Assembly: GCA_032173965.1 (NCBI GenBank)
Contig: CM063284.1
Span: 113,124,410-113,188,409 of the forward strand
Source: Sitta carolinensis
Lineage: Eukaryota; Chordata; Aves; Passeriformes; Sittidae
Length of the DNA stretch: 64,000 nucleotides
Direction: 5' to 3'
The notes beneath the pieces are model-generated. The model saw nothing but the letters and a program-made list of their open reading frames with translations, was not told the origin of the DNA and made no database searches. Positions 49,441-63,581 of this stretch are shown in pieces (within the stretch, counting starts at the first letter, position 1; each line of letters opens with the position of its first letter). A program made the position numbers and the translations under genes.

Positions 49441-51159
49441 CAGAAGCCATCTACACTTCTCAAAGTACACAGTGAGATCCTTTTAACTCAGGCACATCTG
49501 TGTAGCCTCTAGTCTGGAAGCCTCTATGGAAAACATGCTTTGTTATCTCCAGCCAGATAACCTGATATGCTCTCTTAAACAAGCAGTTGCTAATCAGATG
49601 TTAATATGTAGAAGATTGAAAAATAAATACAAAATAAAACATATAGTTAAAAACTTGATTTGGTGATATGGAACCTCTTCTAAGCCTTAAGAAGGGTTTT
49701 AACATGTTTATTTCTGAAAGATCAACAAATAAGCACCTAGGGCTTGAGAAGCAGCACTCAGATTTTAATGCAAAAAGCTTCCATTGAACTCAGCATGCTT
49801 CAAGCTTTTCGTATAAACTGGTGGCAAGACTCCAGTCTGAAGCAGAGATGTCAATAATGACAAACCTGCATGGTGGTAAATATGTGGGTTCTTCTTTGGG
49901 TGATAACACTGCTTTGACTCCCTGACTAACAAATGTTGCATCCTACTGTACAGCTTCACATAAACTTCTTGGCAAAGGGGTTTTTCATGTGGAATAAAGG
50001 TGATTGGTCTTGTTGGAAGTACAGGGAATCAACCAATCAGTTTGTATCAGCAGAAATGGACTTTATAAAAAGCACTTTATCTGTCAGACAGAAGTATTAT
50101 AATATACCTGATTTCTGAAGTTGTTCTGCACCAATGGAGGAGGGCTCAGAATGTTAGCATAGCTTTCTTCTGTGTAGCCAAGAAATAGGCTGTATCAGAG
50201 CTGCACGTTGGTAGGACCATTGTACCACTTCTAAGACTTGCATGTGCAGCTTGCATTTTACAGGGAAAGGCTAACTTGATTTTAAACTGTAGTGAAGTGG
50301 TTCCTGCCGCACTTTCTGAAGATGAAGAGGGGCCCTCTTCAGCAAAAGGACACATAACTAAACTTAGTAAATAAAAAATGTTTAACTGAATAGAAAGTTT
50401 GTGTGGAGAAAAAGACAGAAAGTTCATCTGTTAGGTGCTCCACAGCCAGATAGCCCCAAGAACATCCTCTGCAACACATTTGGCTCATATCTCCAGCATG
50501 TGAATGGGAGATACAGAAGGGTTGAAAGTCCCCTAGCATATTCTTTTTAATCCTTAGGTTAGAATACCATGGAAGGAGGTTTCTACATAGGCCCAAAACA
50601 TAGATAATAGCTCTCTAACACGATGTAAGATATCCTTCTTCCCCTTTTATTAACTCATTCTTTGTTCCATTTCCATTTTCATCTTGAAATCACTCATGGG
50701 AAGTGCACATATATTTTCAGCTCTATAGATGCAATCTGCATAAACTGTCAGGAGATTCATTGTTGGGAAATATTCTAGTCATCACAAGAATGACTGAAAT
50801 GAGGTTATGAATCTTTGCCATTAGCACAGCCAAGCTTATTTCTTAGAAAATAGGTGAAGCTAAATTCAAGTGTTAATTTGGTTTAGGTCTGTCTGAAATG
50901 TATTAAATGGGCACACTTCCATGTTGTCATTTTACCACAGTACAGGACCAACTTTCTTCTTGTTTGTACTGTGCTTTGGATGTAAAATATTGGTTTGAAC
51001 TGCTAGCATTTCCTGCCCTTGATCTCTCTCTCATATTAAGCAGAGTAAGTCAATTGTAACTTTAATTTATATTAAGATGAGTAAGGTCTGGGGGCTTTGA
51101 TTGTAAACTTAAAAACTGCTGTCAAATAAGAGTTATGCTGTGGTCTGCTGCTAACAGAA

Positions 51160-51198
51160 ATGCCAAGCAGTGCCCATATTAGGATGGTCCCTTGGCAT
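51160..51198. repeat. Paired NFI-type half sites
   Basis: Seen: ATGCCAAG (51160-51167) and its exact inverse CTTGGCAT (51191-51198), 23 bases apart. TTGGC/GCCAA is the NFI half-site core. The spacing is wider than a normal NFI palindrome. Confidence 0.35.
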
Positions 51199-54100
51199 CT
51201 GCATGAGTCATAAACGTGTCTTTTGGCCACTGCTTCATTTATTGCTCATTATGTTTGTTGTGGACTGGTAAAGCAGATATAAATAGAAAAATGCTTATGT
51301 AGTATGACGGACAGATTATGCTTAAACATTTTCAATAGCTTAGCCAAAACCTGACAAACTAACTATTATTGGCATCTGAAAGTTCCCATCCCATAAAGGA
51401 CTATTCATGTATATTTAGGCCATGCTTACCACGTTATTTGTGGCAACAGGCATAAAAAAAATTAAAACCAGGGTCTAATATATTCAGTGAAAGCACTTAG
51501 TAGAGATATGAAATATTCATGTGTGGGACACAAGGCTTAACAGCACAATAAAAATGCATTCCCAAAACAGAGGCCAGATCACTTAAATGAGATGGAAAAG
51601 GATACATGACAGCACCAAACCCTTGTCCAGAGTTCTGGCCTAAAGGCAATGAAATAAGTGAATTGACAATCTGGGTAAAGCTTTTGTTGTTGAGAGTAAT
51701 AATTCACATATTCTTTGCATGAACATGACAAGTGAAAATTACTTTTGCATCCAGTTCTTCCTTCTGTCCTAAATCAGCATATGATACAGTGAAAGTTTTT
51801 TAAAAGGACATTGGCCATCACCATAGTCGAACAGTATGGAAGATAAAAGATTAAAGTGCTGAAACTTCCCTAATCCTGTAGTAATACTTCTTTTCACATC
51901 ACGGATTTTACTTATTGCTTTCTTGAGACCACTAAATTATGATAGTCCTCGAGTTTGGAGTTTAAAAATAAAATGTCTTTTTAAAAAACTTTACTTGAAA
52001 TACAAATTAATTTGCATTAGTTTATCAGTTACAAAGTATATATGCCTTTGAGCAATGACTTTGTCACATCATCAAGTCATGGAAAATTCAATCTGTCATA
52101 GGCTGAAGGGCCGAACTCTAATAACTTCATTAGAGCATCACAAAGGGAGACACAGGAAATTATATTGACGGTAAATTATTCCTCTCAAATCTCAACAGTT
52201 AGAGGACTTTTCTAATAATATCAATTTAGAAGAATACAATCCTATGTCATTGCTGATTTCACAAAGTGGAAAGGTCACACTGAGTAACTGTGGACAAAAC
52301 TGCTTCTCCATTTGACTTTATGTTAAAAAGTAGAGATTATCCCAGACTTGTTTCATGGACCACTTTTTTACTCCTGTTATCTGAGGTTTGAGATATCAGA
52401 AGTGGTGATAAACAGAAGTTACTTACATCTAAACAATACAAATTGGTATGTTCTCAAATCATGCAAAATTCTTTTGAAATAATTTTTAACATAGACCCTC
52501 ATAAGGTCCAAAGTCTTTTTTCAGAAGAGTGGCATTACTATCTGGGTTTATAAAGACATATATTTAATAGATTTAATAATGAAATTAATAGATATTATCT
52601 TGAGCTACAAGGCAAGGGGATTGCATGTCATAGAGGCAGGTGGAAATTACATTAATGCCATTGCGAATGGAAATTTTGTGGAACTAGTTTAAAAGCATCC
52701 ACCTTGTTTAAGCCTGTGGCTCCACTCAAATAGGTAAATCCAAATCAGTGAATTTTTCAAACACTTCAGATTCACTATCCCACTCACAAAAGCATTCTGT
52801 AACCACCAATATTTGCACATATAAATAAATGTTTTGGACATATAAGACAGAGGTTTCCAGATGCCAAGAGCTGACATTTGAAAATCCAGTCCTGAGTGTC
52901 ATATGCTTCTCTTGATTGATGCACACAGATCAGTGACTTCACAGAGAGTTCCACACACAGATTGACTGTAAGATAGGGCTGTAATAAAATGAACATTAAT
53001 CTATGAACAGTGTTGTTCTCCACCATAGGGCAATGATACATTCACTGTAAACTTTTTCCCTCTGTCAAGTGCACTGCAGTGATCTTGTGTCTACAGTAAT
53101 ACTCTTTCTTATTTATACCAGTGCTTTTGGACACCATATTAGTCTGAATTCAGAATATACCAAATAAAAATAAGTGGTGCAAAAATCCAAAACTGGCTTG
53201 GAAAGAAAGAAGTCTGTAACTTGCCAATGAATCTGCCTTCAGGGTGAACATTGAATTCCAATTAAAAGCATTAACACCACTAAAATATAAATATTGTACT
53301 TATTGAAATAGTAGTCTATAGTTTCTCATATGGGAGAATAAAAAGCACACACCAAACTACTGACAGAAACAGCTTTGAAAATAAGTAGTCTACCTCCATA
53401 TCAACAGTGGAGACTTGAGATCTACAGTATTTCTCCTCCAGTCTATTAGGTTTATTCCTCAGTCTGAGGTTATATTGGTAGTACATGTGAGTGTACAAAA
53501 GATTTTTGACAGGAAACATCACAAAGCAGGTTCATGGCATAGGCAAGTGCAGTGAAGCAAATAATGAAAAACAATACTCTAATACTCTGTTCTTCATTTG
53601 CTGATAATTGAATTTAACTTAATAATATTATTTAATCATTTAAAAAGCTGGTTGAATAATGAAAATAATTACTTGTGAGTATTTTAGTACCAATTGATGG
53701 AAAAATGTGAATAGGTCACAAAATTAAACATTATTTGACTATCTATACAACTAATTGAATAATGGAAACATTTATTCAACAGTAACATATTCATCTAGTA
53801 CAGAAGAAAGGAAACAAACAATTTGCAAATCAGACCTACATTAAAAGGATCTGATGAATATCTGCAATATTGTCCAAAATTTTTGTTATTGTTACAAAGA
53901 ATATGAAAGCTTACTGAAATAATATTGTCATTTACAATGACAGAATCTCAAAAGGGAAATAATTTGACTAGAACACGCTCGTATCATTAATCCACTGTAT
54001 ATTTAACTTGATGAATGGAATGACATTTCAAAGCACAGAAGGAAGAATAATCTCATATTTTAGGTACAGGACCAAGAGCTAGATGACCTGTTTTCTTCTC

Positions 54101-56300
54101 CTAGACCTATCATCAATTATTTTCACAGGATTTTCACCTCCCTAGCTGAAAATTACTTGTTTCTGAGCTAATTACTTCTACTTAAGGCAGAGCTATGAGC
54201 TTTATTCACAATGGAGTGAATAACTAAGTGCCCTTAACTACCTTTGAGTTAGGGCAACTGTAGTAACACGGGTATAATTAACAGAGGCTCAGAAGAATGG
54301 AACAATTGAAAGCAACAATATTCTTACAAGGTATCTCATGTCAGCTTCCTCAAGGGTTCCTGTGAGGGGATCTTTCACCAGTGAGCAAAATCAATGATTA
54401 AGTGTGAATAACTTCAGCGGTTGTTGATGTTACTCAACACCTTAAAAAATAATCAGCCTGAAACACAGGAAACCAAAGTGGTAGGAAGTACAAATGTAAA
54501 ACTGTGGACACCATCTGCAACTGGTGATTAATGCAATCTTCAAGTTCACTTAACCAGTGCAGGACGATGAATAAATCCCTGTCGTCAGGAATCTCAATGT
54601 ATGGAGTATGTCACGTTCCCAATGTCTTTAGCTATGAGAAAACACCAGTCCTTGGAAGATGCAGCATGCTTTCAGTATAGTGTCAGTAGGGGCTTGGAAA
54701 GCTGTCAGTAACTTCAGCCTGGATGAGTAGCATTCAGGTCTTCTCTCTGAGCCTTGTTTCTAATTATTATTAGCCAGACTGTGTACAAGAAAGGGCACCC
54801 AGGGCACAATACTGGGTGAATTTTATAAAAGGTCTTTTCCTGATTATCTTCATCCACTTCAATTTATTATCTGTGTTCTCTGCTCCTGAGCAGAAAGCAA
54901 ACTCAAAATGTGTGAGATAACTGCACTTAGCAGAAACAGGATACTGGAACCACAGCAGGAAACCAGAATTAAGAAAAAGACAATGTTGTTGTAAAATATT
55001 AAAAATAAAAGAAATTGTTTCTCAGGACTCGAGAAAGAGTATAATTTCCTCCTTGGAGGGTCAGATGCCCATTTATTTTAATCTGAAAAGGACTGCAAAA
55101 TATGTAAACAAACTCAAAACTCTAAGCATTGCTCTTTTTCAAACCAAAACAAAGGCTAATACAACAAAAACCTCAAATGATTTTTTTTTATTATTCAGAA
55201 TTCAGTAGCAACTGTGTTATTATGTATTAAGGCACAATACCAAATGTCAACAGCAAAAATCAGCTTGAAGTTAATGTTTCAACCTTTTTTGTTCTGATGG
55301 AATTGGATTTCCCCCTGCACCTTCCCTTTTCAAACAGAATTCATGTAAACTGGCCACTCCAGTGACACATTTTGACTTTGACAGAACTGCACATTCTCTG
55401 AGCAGCAACACCAGTCAGCCCTTAGCTATAGAGCTGCATATAAATTAATGACTTGAACAAGCTTGCAAAGCCAAAAACTGAATTTTAATATGGACCTGTA
55501 CTTTTTTCAGTATCTTCCTCTTCAGAGTACAGTATAATACAGGTGATGAATATTTATTCAACCCTGATTATACTTGAGCTGCATTAGTGTACTTTAGATT
55601 AAAGCTCTGTTGTTTCTACTGCCAATTCTCATGTATGATAATATTTTACATTTTAGATCTTTTGATTTACACATAAAAATATACTTATTATAATGTCTGC
55701 CTTTTCTGTTCTACCTTCTATTCATGGTAGTATTGTATTCATGCAGTGGGTTGTTACATTTACAAACTTCTTTATTTACTGCGAATGTAGAAATTCCTGT
55801 AATTAACTATGCATTCAGTACAAAATTTAACTATTCAAACTTAAAGTAGGATCTTATTCTTCCTAAAATATTTCATTACCTAGAACCTGGACATGTTCAT
55901 TTTTAATTTTGAATTAGTATAAATTTGAAGCTGCTGTGTAGTTAAAAGTGGTGGTGTTTCCACAAACACAGGATCCAACAAGATAGGAGTAACAGGAAGC
56001 CTGACCATGCAGCACCTTTAAATGCAGGATTATGGCTTACTGAAGCCATAAATTTAGTAAAACACCTGTGAAAGCCCTCCAGAAGTCATCTGTACCCTCC
56101 AAGACTTTATTTCTATAACCAGTCTTCTCAGAGTACACTGGACTTATGGACTTGGCTTATAAAATAGAAGAGAGAGGAATTTCTGAGTTAGATGTGTGTT
56201 GGTATGACTGGGTGGAAGGCATAAAGTACACAGCTAGGTGGCTGCTATACCAGCCTATGAGCTGGTGCTACAAGGAAGGTTTGGTATGCCTTTTTATGTG

Positions 56301-56414
56301 TTTTTTTCATTGTTTTGGTTTTTGGGCTGTTGAGTGTTTTGGTTTGGTTTGGTTTGGTTTTTTTGTTTTTTGTTTTTGTTTTTTTTTTGTTTGTTTGTTT
56401 GTTTGGGTTTTTTT
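56301..56414. repeat. T-rich tract with (GGTTT)n and (GTTT)n
   Basis: Seen: GGTTT units at 56340-56359, T runs separated by single G, then GTTT units at 56388-56404. Three overlapping forward frames of 70-110 codons here, rich in Phe, Leu and Val, are artefacts of it. Confidence 0.85.
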
Positions 56415-58192
56415 ATAATAGAGCAAAAGAGAGAGGATCAAGGCTACTCATTGTCACACAGTATTGTGAACCTAACTTCACCATTTGCACAGCTAAGCCT
56501 GACAAACAAGTGGAGACTCCTCTATGAGTTCATCAGTGGGGGAAGCATTTCGTCCCAGCCCCAAACAACAGCTAGTGCAATTTCAAAGAATAAGCATAAA
56601 TCTCACTTTAAACTGGCTAAGAAGAAAGAAGAGCAAAAGCATTGTCATCATCCAAGTACATTGTAAATCAACTATTTTCCATCCATTTCAAACAATTTGC
56701 TGTGTACATGGTAACATTTATCACCATAACCAAAGTCTTGGGAAATGAAAAAAAATTAAAAAAAAAGTAAATAAAGCAATAAATAAATAAAGCAGAAAAA
56801 ACATCCACACTGAAAGATTTCTTTCTCCTCCTGTCTTTATATATGCCCTTTACTTTTCCTTCCATTTTTCTTTCTTCCTCCTCACATAATCGGGTTACAC
56901 AGACTTTTAAATTATAAGGACAATGAAAAGAGAATTGGACATACATAGAAGAAAGTGCAGGTAAGCATCTTGCAGCCAGGCAATAAAAAAATATCATGCC
57001 AGAATCTGATACTCCTACAAGATCTTACTTGCAGTACATGTGCTTCCAAGGTACGAACACATCTCAGCCAGATATTGGAAACCACATATATATTTGCTAT
57101 ACTGCCATTGTAAATACAGAACATTTTCTTATGTTCGTGCATCTGTCACCATCAGGTCCTCTGAACAATTATCGCAGTGCACTACAGTAAAAATGAAAGT
57201 AACAGTGTTAAAAGTCTTAATATCTAAAAATGCAACTACATGAGAAATTAAATTTTTTATGACATAATAAAAAAAGAGGATTGAAGAAAGAAATCAAGTA
57301 GGTCATTATTCCATATTTAGACATCTATATTGATAACACCTATTTGTCTCTTTCTGAGACCATCTATAATGTCAGTGAATCTGTGCATAACTTAGAGAAA
57401 AATACCAGATTTCCTGATCTGAGTAAATAAGAGAGAGTCCAAACAAGAGAAATAACAAAACTGTGCCAAAGAAAGTGATGAAGCAAAACAAGGCAGACAC
57501 TAGCAATAATACAGCCACCTAAATAAAACTTACGTGGAACATTTGCAAGTTATTTTGACCTAGGCATTTGTAGAAGGAAATCACGTTCTCAGTTATATTT
57601 CCTAATGAGATGAGCTAGAGACAAAGAGAGCAAGTACCCTGCCTACCAAAAGTTTTACTTCAGAAGAGTGGGTTTCAACCTTCCCTCAAGAGAGATGTCA
57701 CCTTACTGCAGCTGAGCAACTTAGGAATGCAGGTCCATTTGGACACTCAACTTGTCTTAGAAGACCAAAAATTACAGACACAAATAATACTTATGAAGAA
57801 CCTAGAAGACCTTGAACATCCTCAGAGAACAACCCAAGCAGTCAATTATGATCCCCCAGGAGACAATTTCCTTTATTAAAAGAAAAAAAGCAGAGTAATC
57901 AGCTTCATGATGTTGCAACTTAGCTACAAAGAACTTTTGAAACTCATCATAAATGAAATATTAATGAGAAAGTGGATGTTAAGGAGCTCACACAGTATGC
58001 ACTACCAGAAATGAAATTGTTAAATATTTTGGCTAACCGCCATTTCAGTGATCATTAGACTGAAATATTTGGCTAGTAAATTCAGTATCTTTAATTTTAA
58101 TCAGATTTGAGTGTTTGCAAATGATGCAGCTGTTGCTATAAAGATAATTAAATAACCAAATAGCCAACAACTTTAATTTTAGTTTAGTGTGG

Positions 58193-58229
58193 GTTTTGTT
58201 TTTTTGTTTTTTTTTTTTGTGAGAGAGAG
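58193..58229. repeat. T-rich tract with short (GA)n
   Basis: Seen: TTTTG units, T12, then GAGAGAGAGA. Confidence 0.8.
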
Positions 58230-58259
58230 ATTTGAAGATTAGAGTTATTTGCAAACTTC

Positions 58260-58600
58260 TCAGACCCCACTGCTCTCAGCACTGAGGCAGAAATCATTTC
58301 AATGCATGAACTATGTGAAATGCATTTATTGTCTTAGGCCAGTGCAAACAAAATATGACAGACTTCACAAATCTCGCCATCAAAACAGGCATCTTTGTTC
58401 CCAGTCACAGCACAAAGCCAAAGGAAACCACGAGGCTGTAATTACACACATCTCCTCTTATGGCATGGATCAGTAGGAAGGAATTTCCAGTTCTGGCTAT
58501 TTGCACCGACTGGTTTTGTTTATTTGCAAGTGGTCCCTCTACATGATGTTGTGGAATTACAAATAGGATTATATCTCTTATTTTGAATATGATGACTTTA
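58260..58600. promoter_or_regulatory. Candidate conserved non-coding island
   Basis: Seen: repeat-free sequence with AATGCATGAA and AAATGCATTTATTG, a SOX-like CATCTTTGTTCCC, AGGCTGTAATTACAC and TTGTTTATTTGCAAG (FOX type). Several short frames overlap on both strands, the typical shadow pattern of non-coding DNA. Confidence 0.22.
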
Positions 58601-61047
58601 CTGTGTAACATTACTGAAGATCAATATATATTCAAAGAAAATCAACTGACTCCAACAGAGTCACCCAAGATTTGTCTTGGCATTAAAGTTATGATAGCTG
58701 GCTGTACAGATTGTTGCTGATCTTTGGCTTGGGAGGAAAATTTAGGCTTGGTCTATAATATCAGATCCAGCAAAACATTTATAAGAAAATAATGCAAAGT
58801 GCGACTCTTTCCTCAAGTTTGTGTCATGTTGCTTTCATCATACTTAAACATAATATCTTGAAATAAGAGTACCATAATGACTGTAGCTCACAGGGACTAC
58901 CTGGAAGGATATCTTATCAGGGAGAACCCAGCAAGCATTAAATCCTAGGGAAAACTAGAGTTGTTTATGCAACTCTGAATAGTGTTTCTATTCTGCAAGT
59001 GTAGTTCCTTGTGTCGCATACATATGACTTCAATGGGTATTCACATTCAGAAACACATTATAGTAGTCAAGAAAAGGTCAAATCCTTAAAAATTCTTTGG
59101 CATCTCTATAAAGCAGCCCAAGACACAGCATGGAATATTCCTGGAAGCGTAGACATAACTTGACTCAGTAGCGATGATATTTAGATTAAAGAAAAACAAG
59201 GGGATTTTATTAAAACTTACTTTCAAAATCACACAAATCTCTCACTAACACTGACATGAAGGTCAAAAAACCACCCTAGGTGTCATCAGAGTAGCCACAT
59301 TTTTTTTTTTTAGCGTTTGTATGCTAATCACATAAGAAGCAAAAATAGGCTTAGATTGGAAATCAAAGATTGGTTGTATACAGGTAATAGAGTGCTTGAA
59401 TGCTTTATTTTAAGATAGAAGGCTCTTGAACCAGGCTTTATTATTGAACTAAGACTATCTATCCTTTTGACACTTTTTAAATTAAGTTCTTCCTCTAATT
59501 TATGTTTTTGTCAGCTTTCCTCCCTTACCTGGCTTTAAACTGATTTTTTCTCTCAAAGTAATAAACTACTTCAGAGAGGAGAGAAAAAAATTTTAATGAC
59601 CCTAGGAATTCAGATTAACAAAATGGATCATTTGTATACAGCTGCAGAATTACGAAACCTTTTGAAGTAGAAAGAGAGAGTCTTCAGTAATACACTGCTT
59701 CTACATGTTGCCACAAAATTCCTGTTAGTACTCCTTACATTCTCAATTATTGGCATGTTTTAGCAGTATCTCATCCTTTTGGTACAAAATTATGAGGTCA
59801 ACATTAAATAAAAGGGGCAATGTCAAGGTCAAGACCATCAATGTACTCTTTTGGTTTTAATGCTGTGATGGATAAACCCCACTAGCCCTTGTACCAAAGC
59901 ACCAAACAAAAGTCTGGGTGAGCCTGGATTTGCACCACCAGTCATGTTTGACTCTTTACTGGCTTCAGTCTGCCTCCTTATTATTGCTAATCCAACGTGC
60001 TTTCAAGCACGGTCTGCATCCCATCTGACTTCAGCAGAGATGCAGGGAGCTGGTTCAGGCAAACAGAGCAGGGTAACAGCTGCAGCCTGATGAGTGGTGG
60101 CAGCCAGATAATCTACTGTGATGTCTTGTTGGAGAAAATTTGGGACAATGTAATTTCCCCAGTTTGACACGAAACCCTTGTCAGAGTAACATGAGTATCT
60201 ACACAGCACAACAAGCCTTCAGATGCTGTAAGCAATATTTATTTCTCTAATACAAAAATCAAGAGTGCACGTGCATGCTCCTAAGGTGGCTTTGCATTTT
60301 CAGTAGTTTACACATTACAGACGTGAATACAGATTGCAAAAAGAATTCAAGAGGAAAATGATAGCAGTTTACATTTCTTCCCTGCTTCCTTTCTCTCTCT
60401 TTTCCTGTCTCCAGTGTGATCTTAATTCTTTCTATCAGTGGATCATGGTGCAGGATTTTTGAGGCTCTTTTTAAAGCAAATAAAGGCAGAATATTTTTTT
60501 TAAAAAGGTGTTACTGATGTGAAAAGTGATCTGGTTTTCCTCCATTAAACAGTCACATTCACAAAACCATACAAACATCCACTTCCCGTAATCCTGTTTC
60601 AAAATTGTATCTTACTTTGGCACACTTGCAGGGTTCCTGGTTTAGCATTAAATTAGGAAGAATTACAGATTTTAAAAGCTCTGAATTCTTACAGAATTAG
60701 GCTTCATTTAGGTAGTTTCACTCAGAAAAACATCCAATAACAACTATAATAGAAATACTCTTTCCAAGCGGGTCACTGTGAACATTTACTTTCCACATTA
60801 GAATACACTTTCAGTACAGAAAATAAGTATACTCTAAAATTAATAAGTATACAACTAAAATTAAATTAGCAATTAGACAGAATCTGAACTTGCTTTCAGA
60901 AGCTCAGTGTATCCTTTTAGCTTTGTTTAACGTTTCTATGACTCTCTAAAACTCACACTCCCTCTCTGGATCAGCAGGTCTTGATTCAAGAACATTTTTC
61001 AGATTTATTTTGTACTGATAGTTGTATGTTGGTTTTGTATACCTTCT

Positions 61048-61100
61048 CATTAATTTTCATTCTGTTTACATATTTTCATTAATTTTCATTCTGTTTACAT
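61048..61100. repeat. Tandem duplication, 29-bp period
   Basis: Seen: CATTAATTTTCATTCTG begins at 61048 and again at 61077. The second copy is identical over 24 bases (61077-61100). Confidence 0.9.
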
Positions 61101-61516
61101 CAGAATAAATAAATATAAAAAGAAAACCTCAGGTAAAGAATATAAATATCCTGTGTGATTCACTACCAGAAATTGTGTTTACGTTCCATATTATTTCTTA
61201 AAGTGTCTGTGTGAGTAAACATCCTAAGATGCAATTCCAGTACTGGTTTTCTACTTTCTAGTGTGGGAATGACCCTAACTGACTCTGGTATGGCCTCCTG
61301 TAGAAACTGAAGCATGAGGACAAATGGTAGAGCTGAAGCCCACTGTGATTTCAGAAGTACTACCAGATCTGATGATATGAAAGTAGCCTAAATTCACCTT
61401 TCTGATTTCTCTGTTCAAAACCCCATAAAAAAAGAGGCCTAAATATCCAGAGAATGATCCTTAGGTGCCAGACACCCAAATAAAGATTAAGTAACCTGTG
61501 TGAAAAGCTTAATTTG

Positions 61517-61533
61517 AAAAAAAAAAAAAAAAA
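61517..61533. repeat. A17 homopolymer
   Basis: Seen directly. Confidence 0.8.
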
Positions 61534-63560
61534 TTCTGAAAGCATGCAATGTCCATTACAACTAACAAAATTAAATGAATGAAAATCAAATGTAATTTAG
61601 GCACTTTGATCTAAAATTTAAGTTAACATTAATTTGTGAAAATTGTGGTAGCTAAAAAAAAGAATACAATCAAGCTGTCTGTTAATCTGTAGGGTAGATA
61701 AATATTGTTTGCAGAAACTGACTAAGCTTTTCCAGCCTTTATGTTTCAGATATGTTTTACAAACATATTACTCAGATCTTCCCTGTTTTGGATTTGATGA
61801 TTGAGACTTCTCAATAGGTAGATGCCATAATTTTGAGAGAAACAGGGACATAGGTGGAAATTAATATTGAATGCTACTGTATTTGTTTTGAACAAAAAGT
61901 AGAAAGCATTGTACATTCCCAGTGGTCATTACAGTGAATAGAAAGAGTAGAGGGAAAAATGAACAAATGAAACTTACTTTTTTACTATAGCTACTAGTAA
62001 CATAGCTTTGTTATCTAAACTGAATTAATTAACTTTTAACTGAATTTGTCACTAAATTCTCCCTAAAATACTCAGGTATGGAGTCAGCCCAAGGATAGCT
62101 CTGATTTAAAATTGGATTTCTTCTACAGAAAAGGTAAACATTGAGAAGAAAAGACTGGAACACACTATGGTTTCATCAGTAGTAACAGCAAATTATATAA
62201 CTATTTGAAAAGAAATGACCATGAAGTATATTTATGTGTGATAGATGCCGCTGAGACTGAGGTCACCCCATGAGTGCTGATTTCTGAATGAAATCAGGGT
62301 CTGATGCTACAGAAGCAATTGAATTAATACTTTTGGGGCTGAACAGATCTGTCAGGAAGAGAGACAGTGCCATAGAGTGTCATTGTCTTTTCCACTTCAT
62401 TATTGATTCTCTGTCAGCATACAGTGCCCCTGCCTCACTGCATGGTGCGTGCTGGTGTCATGTGCCATGTTTAACACCTGGGCTCACGATAACTGAAGAA
62501 ACATAGCTTGACAGTCCTTGCCTCTGCATTAGGTGGACCGGAAATATAATGTGTTCTCTCCTTACAAAAATTAAAAAAAATAAATAAAAGTAAGGAGGAA
62601 TGAAATGGTTTCTCTAACACGGTTGATAGTAAATTCTGCTATGAACAGCACGCTATGCTATATGCTGTATTAAGTTGTATTGAACCTATTTTATCTCCTG
62701 TGCAGAAAAGAAAACTCCCAATTGAATTCTTGAGGCAGATTGTGTGTCATGCTCACAGACGCAAACACAAAGTGCAAAGGTATTATTACAAAACAGCAAA
62801 TATGATCTTTTACTATGGCAGGAAAAGTTATATCAAGTGTCATGCATACAGAATGCCCAGTGAGGTCAAGAGAAATTACACGTTTGACTATAAACAACAA
62901 AGTGCATGCCCTGGCACTTACTATAACATCTAGAAAGCCTTGCTGTGTGATTTGGGATGTTTGTTACTAGGCATGCAAGTGCTTGTTTAGTAGGTAATAG
63001 CATATTTTCAGAGTAGTATGACATGCAGTTGATATATGTACTAGGGTAGATATTTTTTAAATTTTAAATTTTTTTCTGTGCTAGATGGGCAACATCACTA
63101 AATACCGCATACCTGAAAGTTATGATGGTCAGTTTTATTCCCATCTGTGTTGCTGGGCAAAGTGAATTTGAAAATAAAAGTACATTTTGCTCAGCTCATG
63201 TGCAAGTCATCACAGAGGAATCTTCATCGGCACATGAAGGAGCTGTGCTTATGTCATTGAGCTCTTGATTTGTACTCTGTTCAATATGTTATCCCAGTTC
63301 AACAAGTATGCTTCATGTTCATGGTATTGCGATGCTTGGAATGTAGAAAAGCTAGGGTCTCATTTTTCTTTCATATATAGTATAATGGGTTTGGTGATGG
63401 TAAAGTAATTATGCTTCTGAGTTGCCATCTAGGTATCATTAGTATTAGTAACAGAGATAAAATGTGTAAATCTGACAAAGTATTTAATGCCATCTCTGTT
63501 AGTGATGGCAAAACAGCAGTATAGTTCCATTCAGTTTGTTCACACACACAATTATTCCAA

Positions 63561-63581
63561 TGTACTGTGTGTCACAGTACA
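63561..63581. repeat. Perfect 9-bp inverted repeat with 3-base loop
   Basis: Seen: TGTACTGTG, the loop TGT, then CACAGTACA. It follows a short CA repeat at 63540-63550. Confidence 0.85.

Larger units (their letters stand above)
47015..56300. other. No gene seen
   Basis: About 9 kb of AT-rich, high-complexity DNA with few simple repeats. It contains the weak island at 49.1-49.4 kb and the NFI-type pair at 51.16 kb. No recognisable repeat family or protein. Confidence 0.55.
56415..61047. other. No gene seen
   Basis: AT-rich DNA. More balanced stretches at 58.26-58.6 and 59.82-60.13 kb may be regulatory. Overlapping frames on both strands at 56.5-57.2 kb are chance. Confidence 0.55.

Noticed and set aside
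56146..56666. Three overlapping forward frames rich in Phe, Leu and Val
   Set aside because: They are translations of the T/G-rich tract.
62655..62933. 92-codon forward frame with an acceptor-like CTCCTGTGCAG near its start
   Set aside because: The only nearby donor (AAAG/GTATTA) gives a 74-bp exon that breaks phase, and no protein is recognised.
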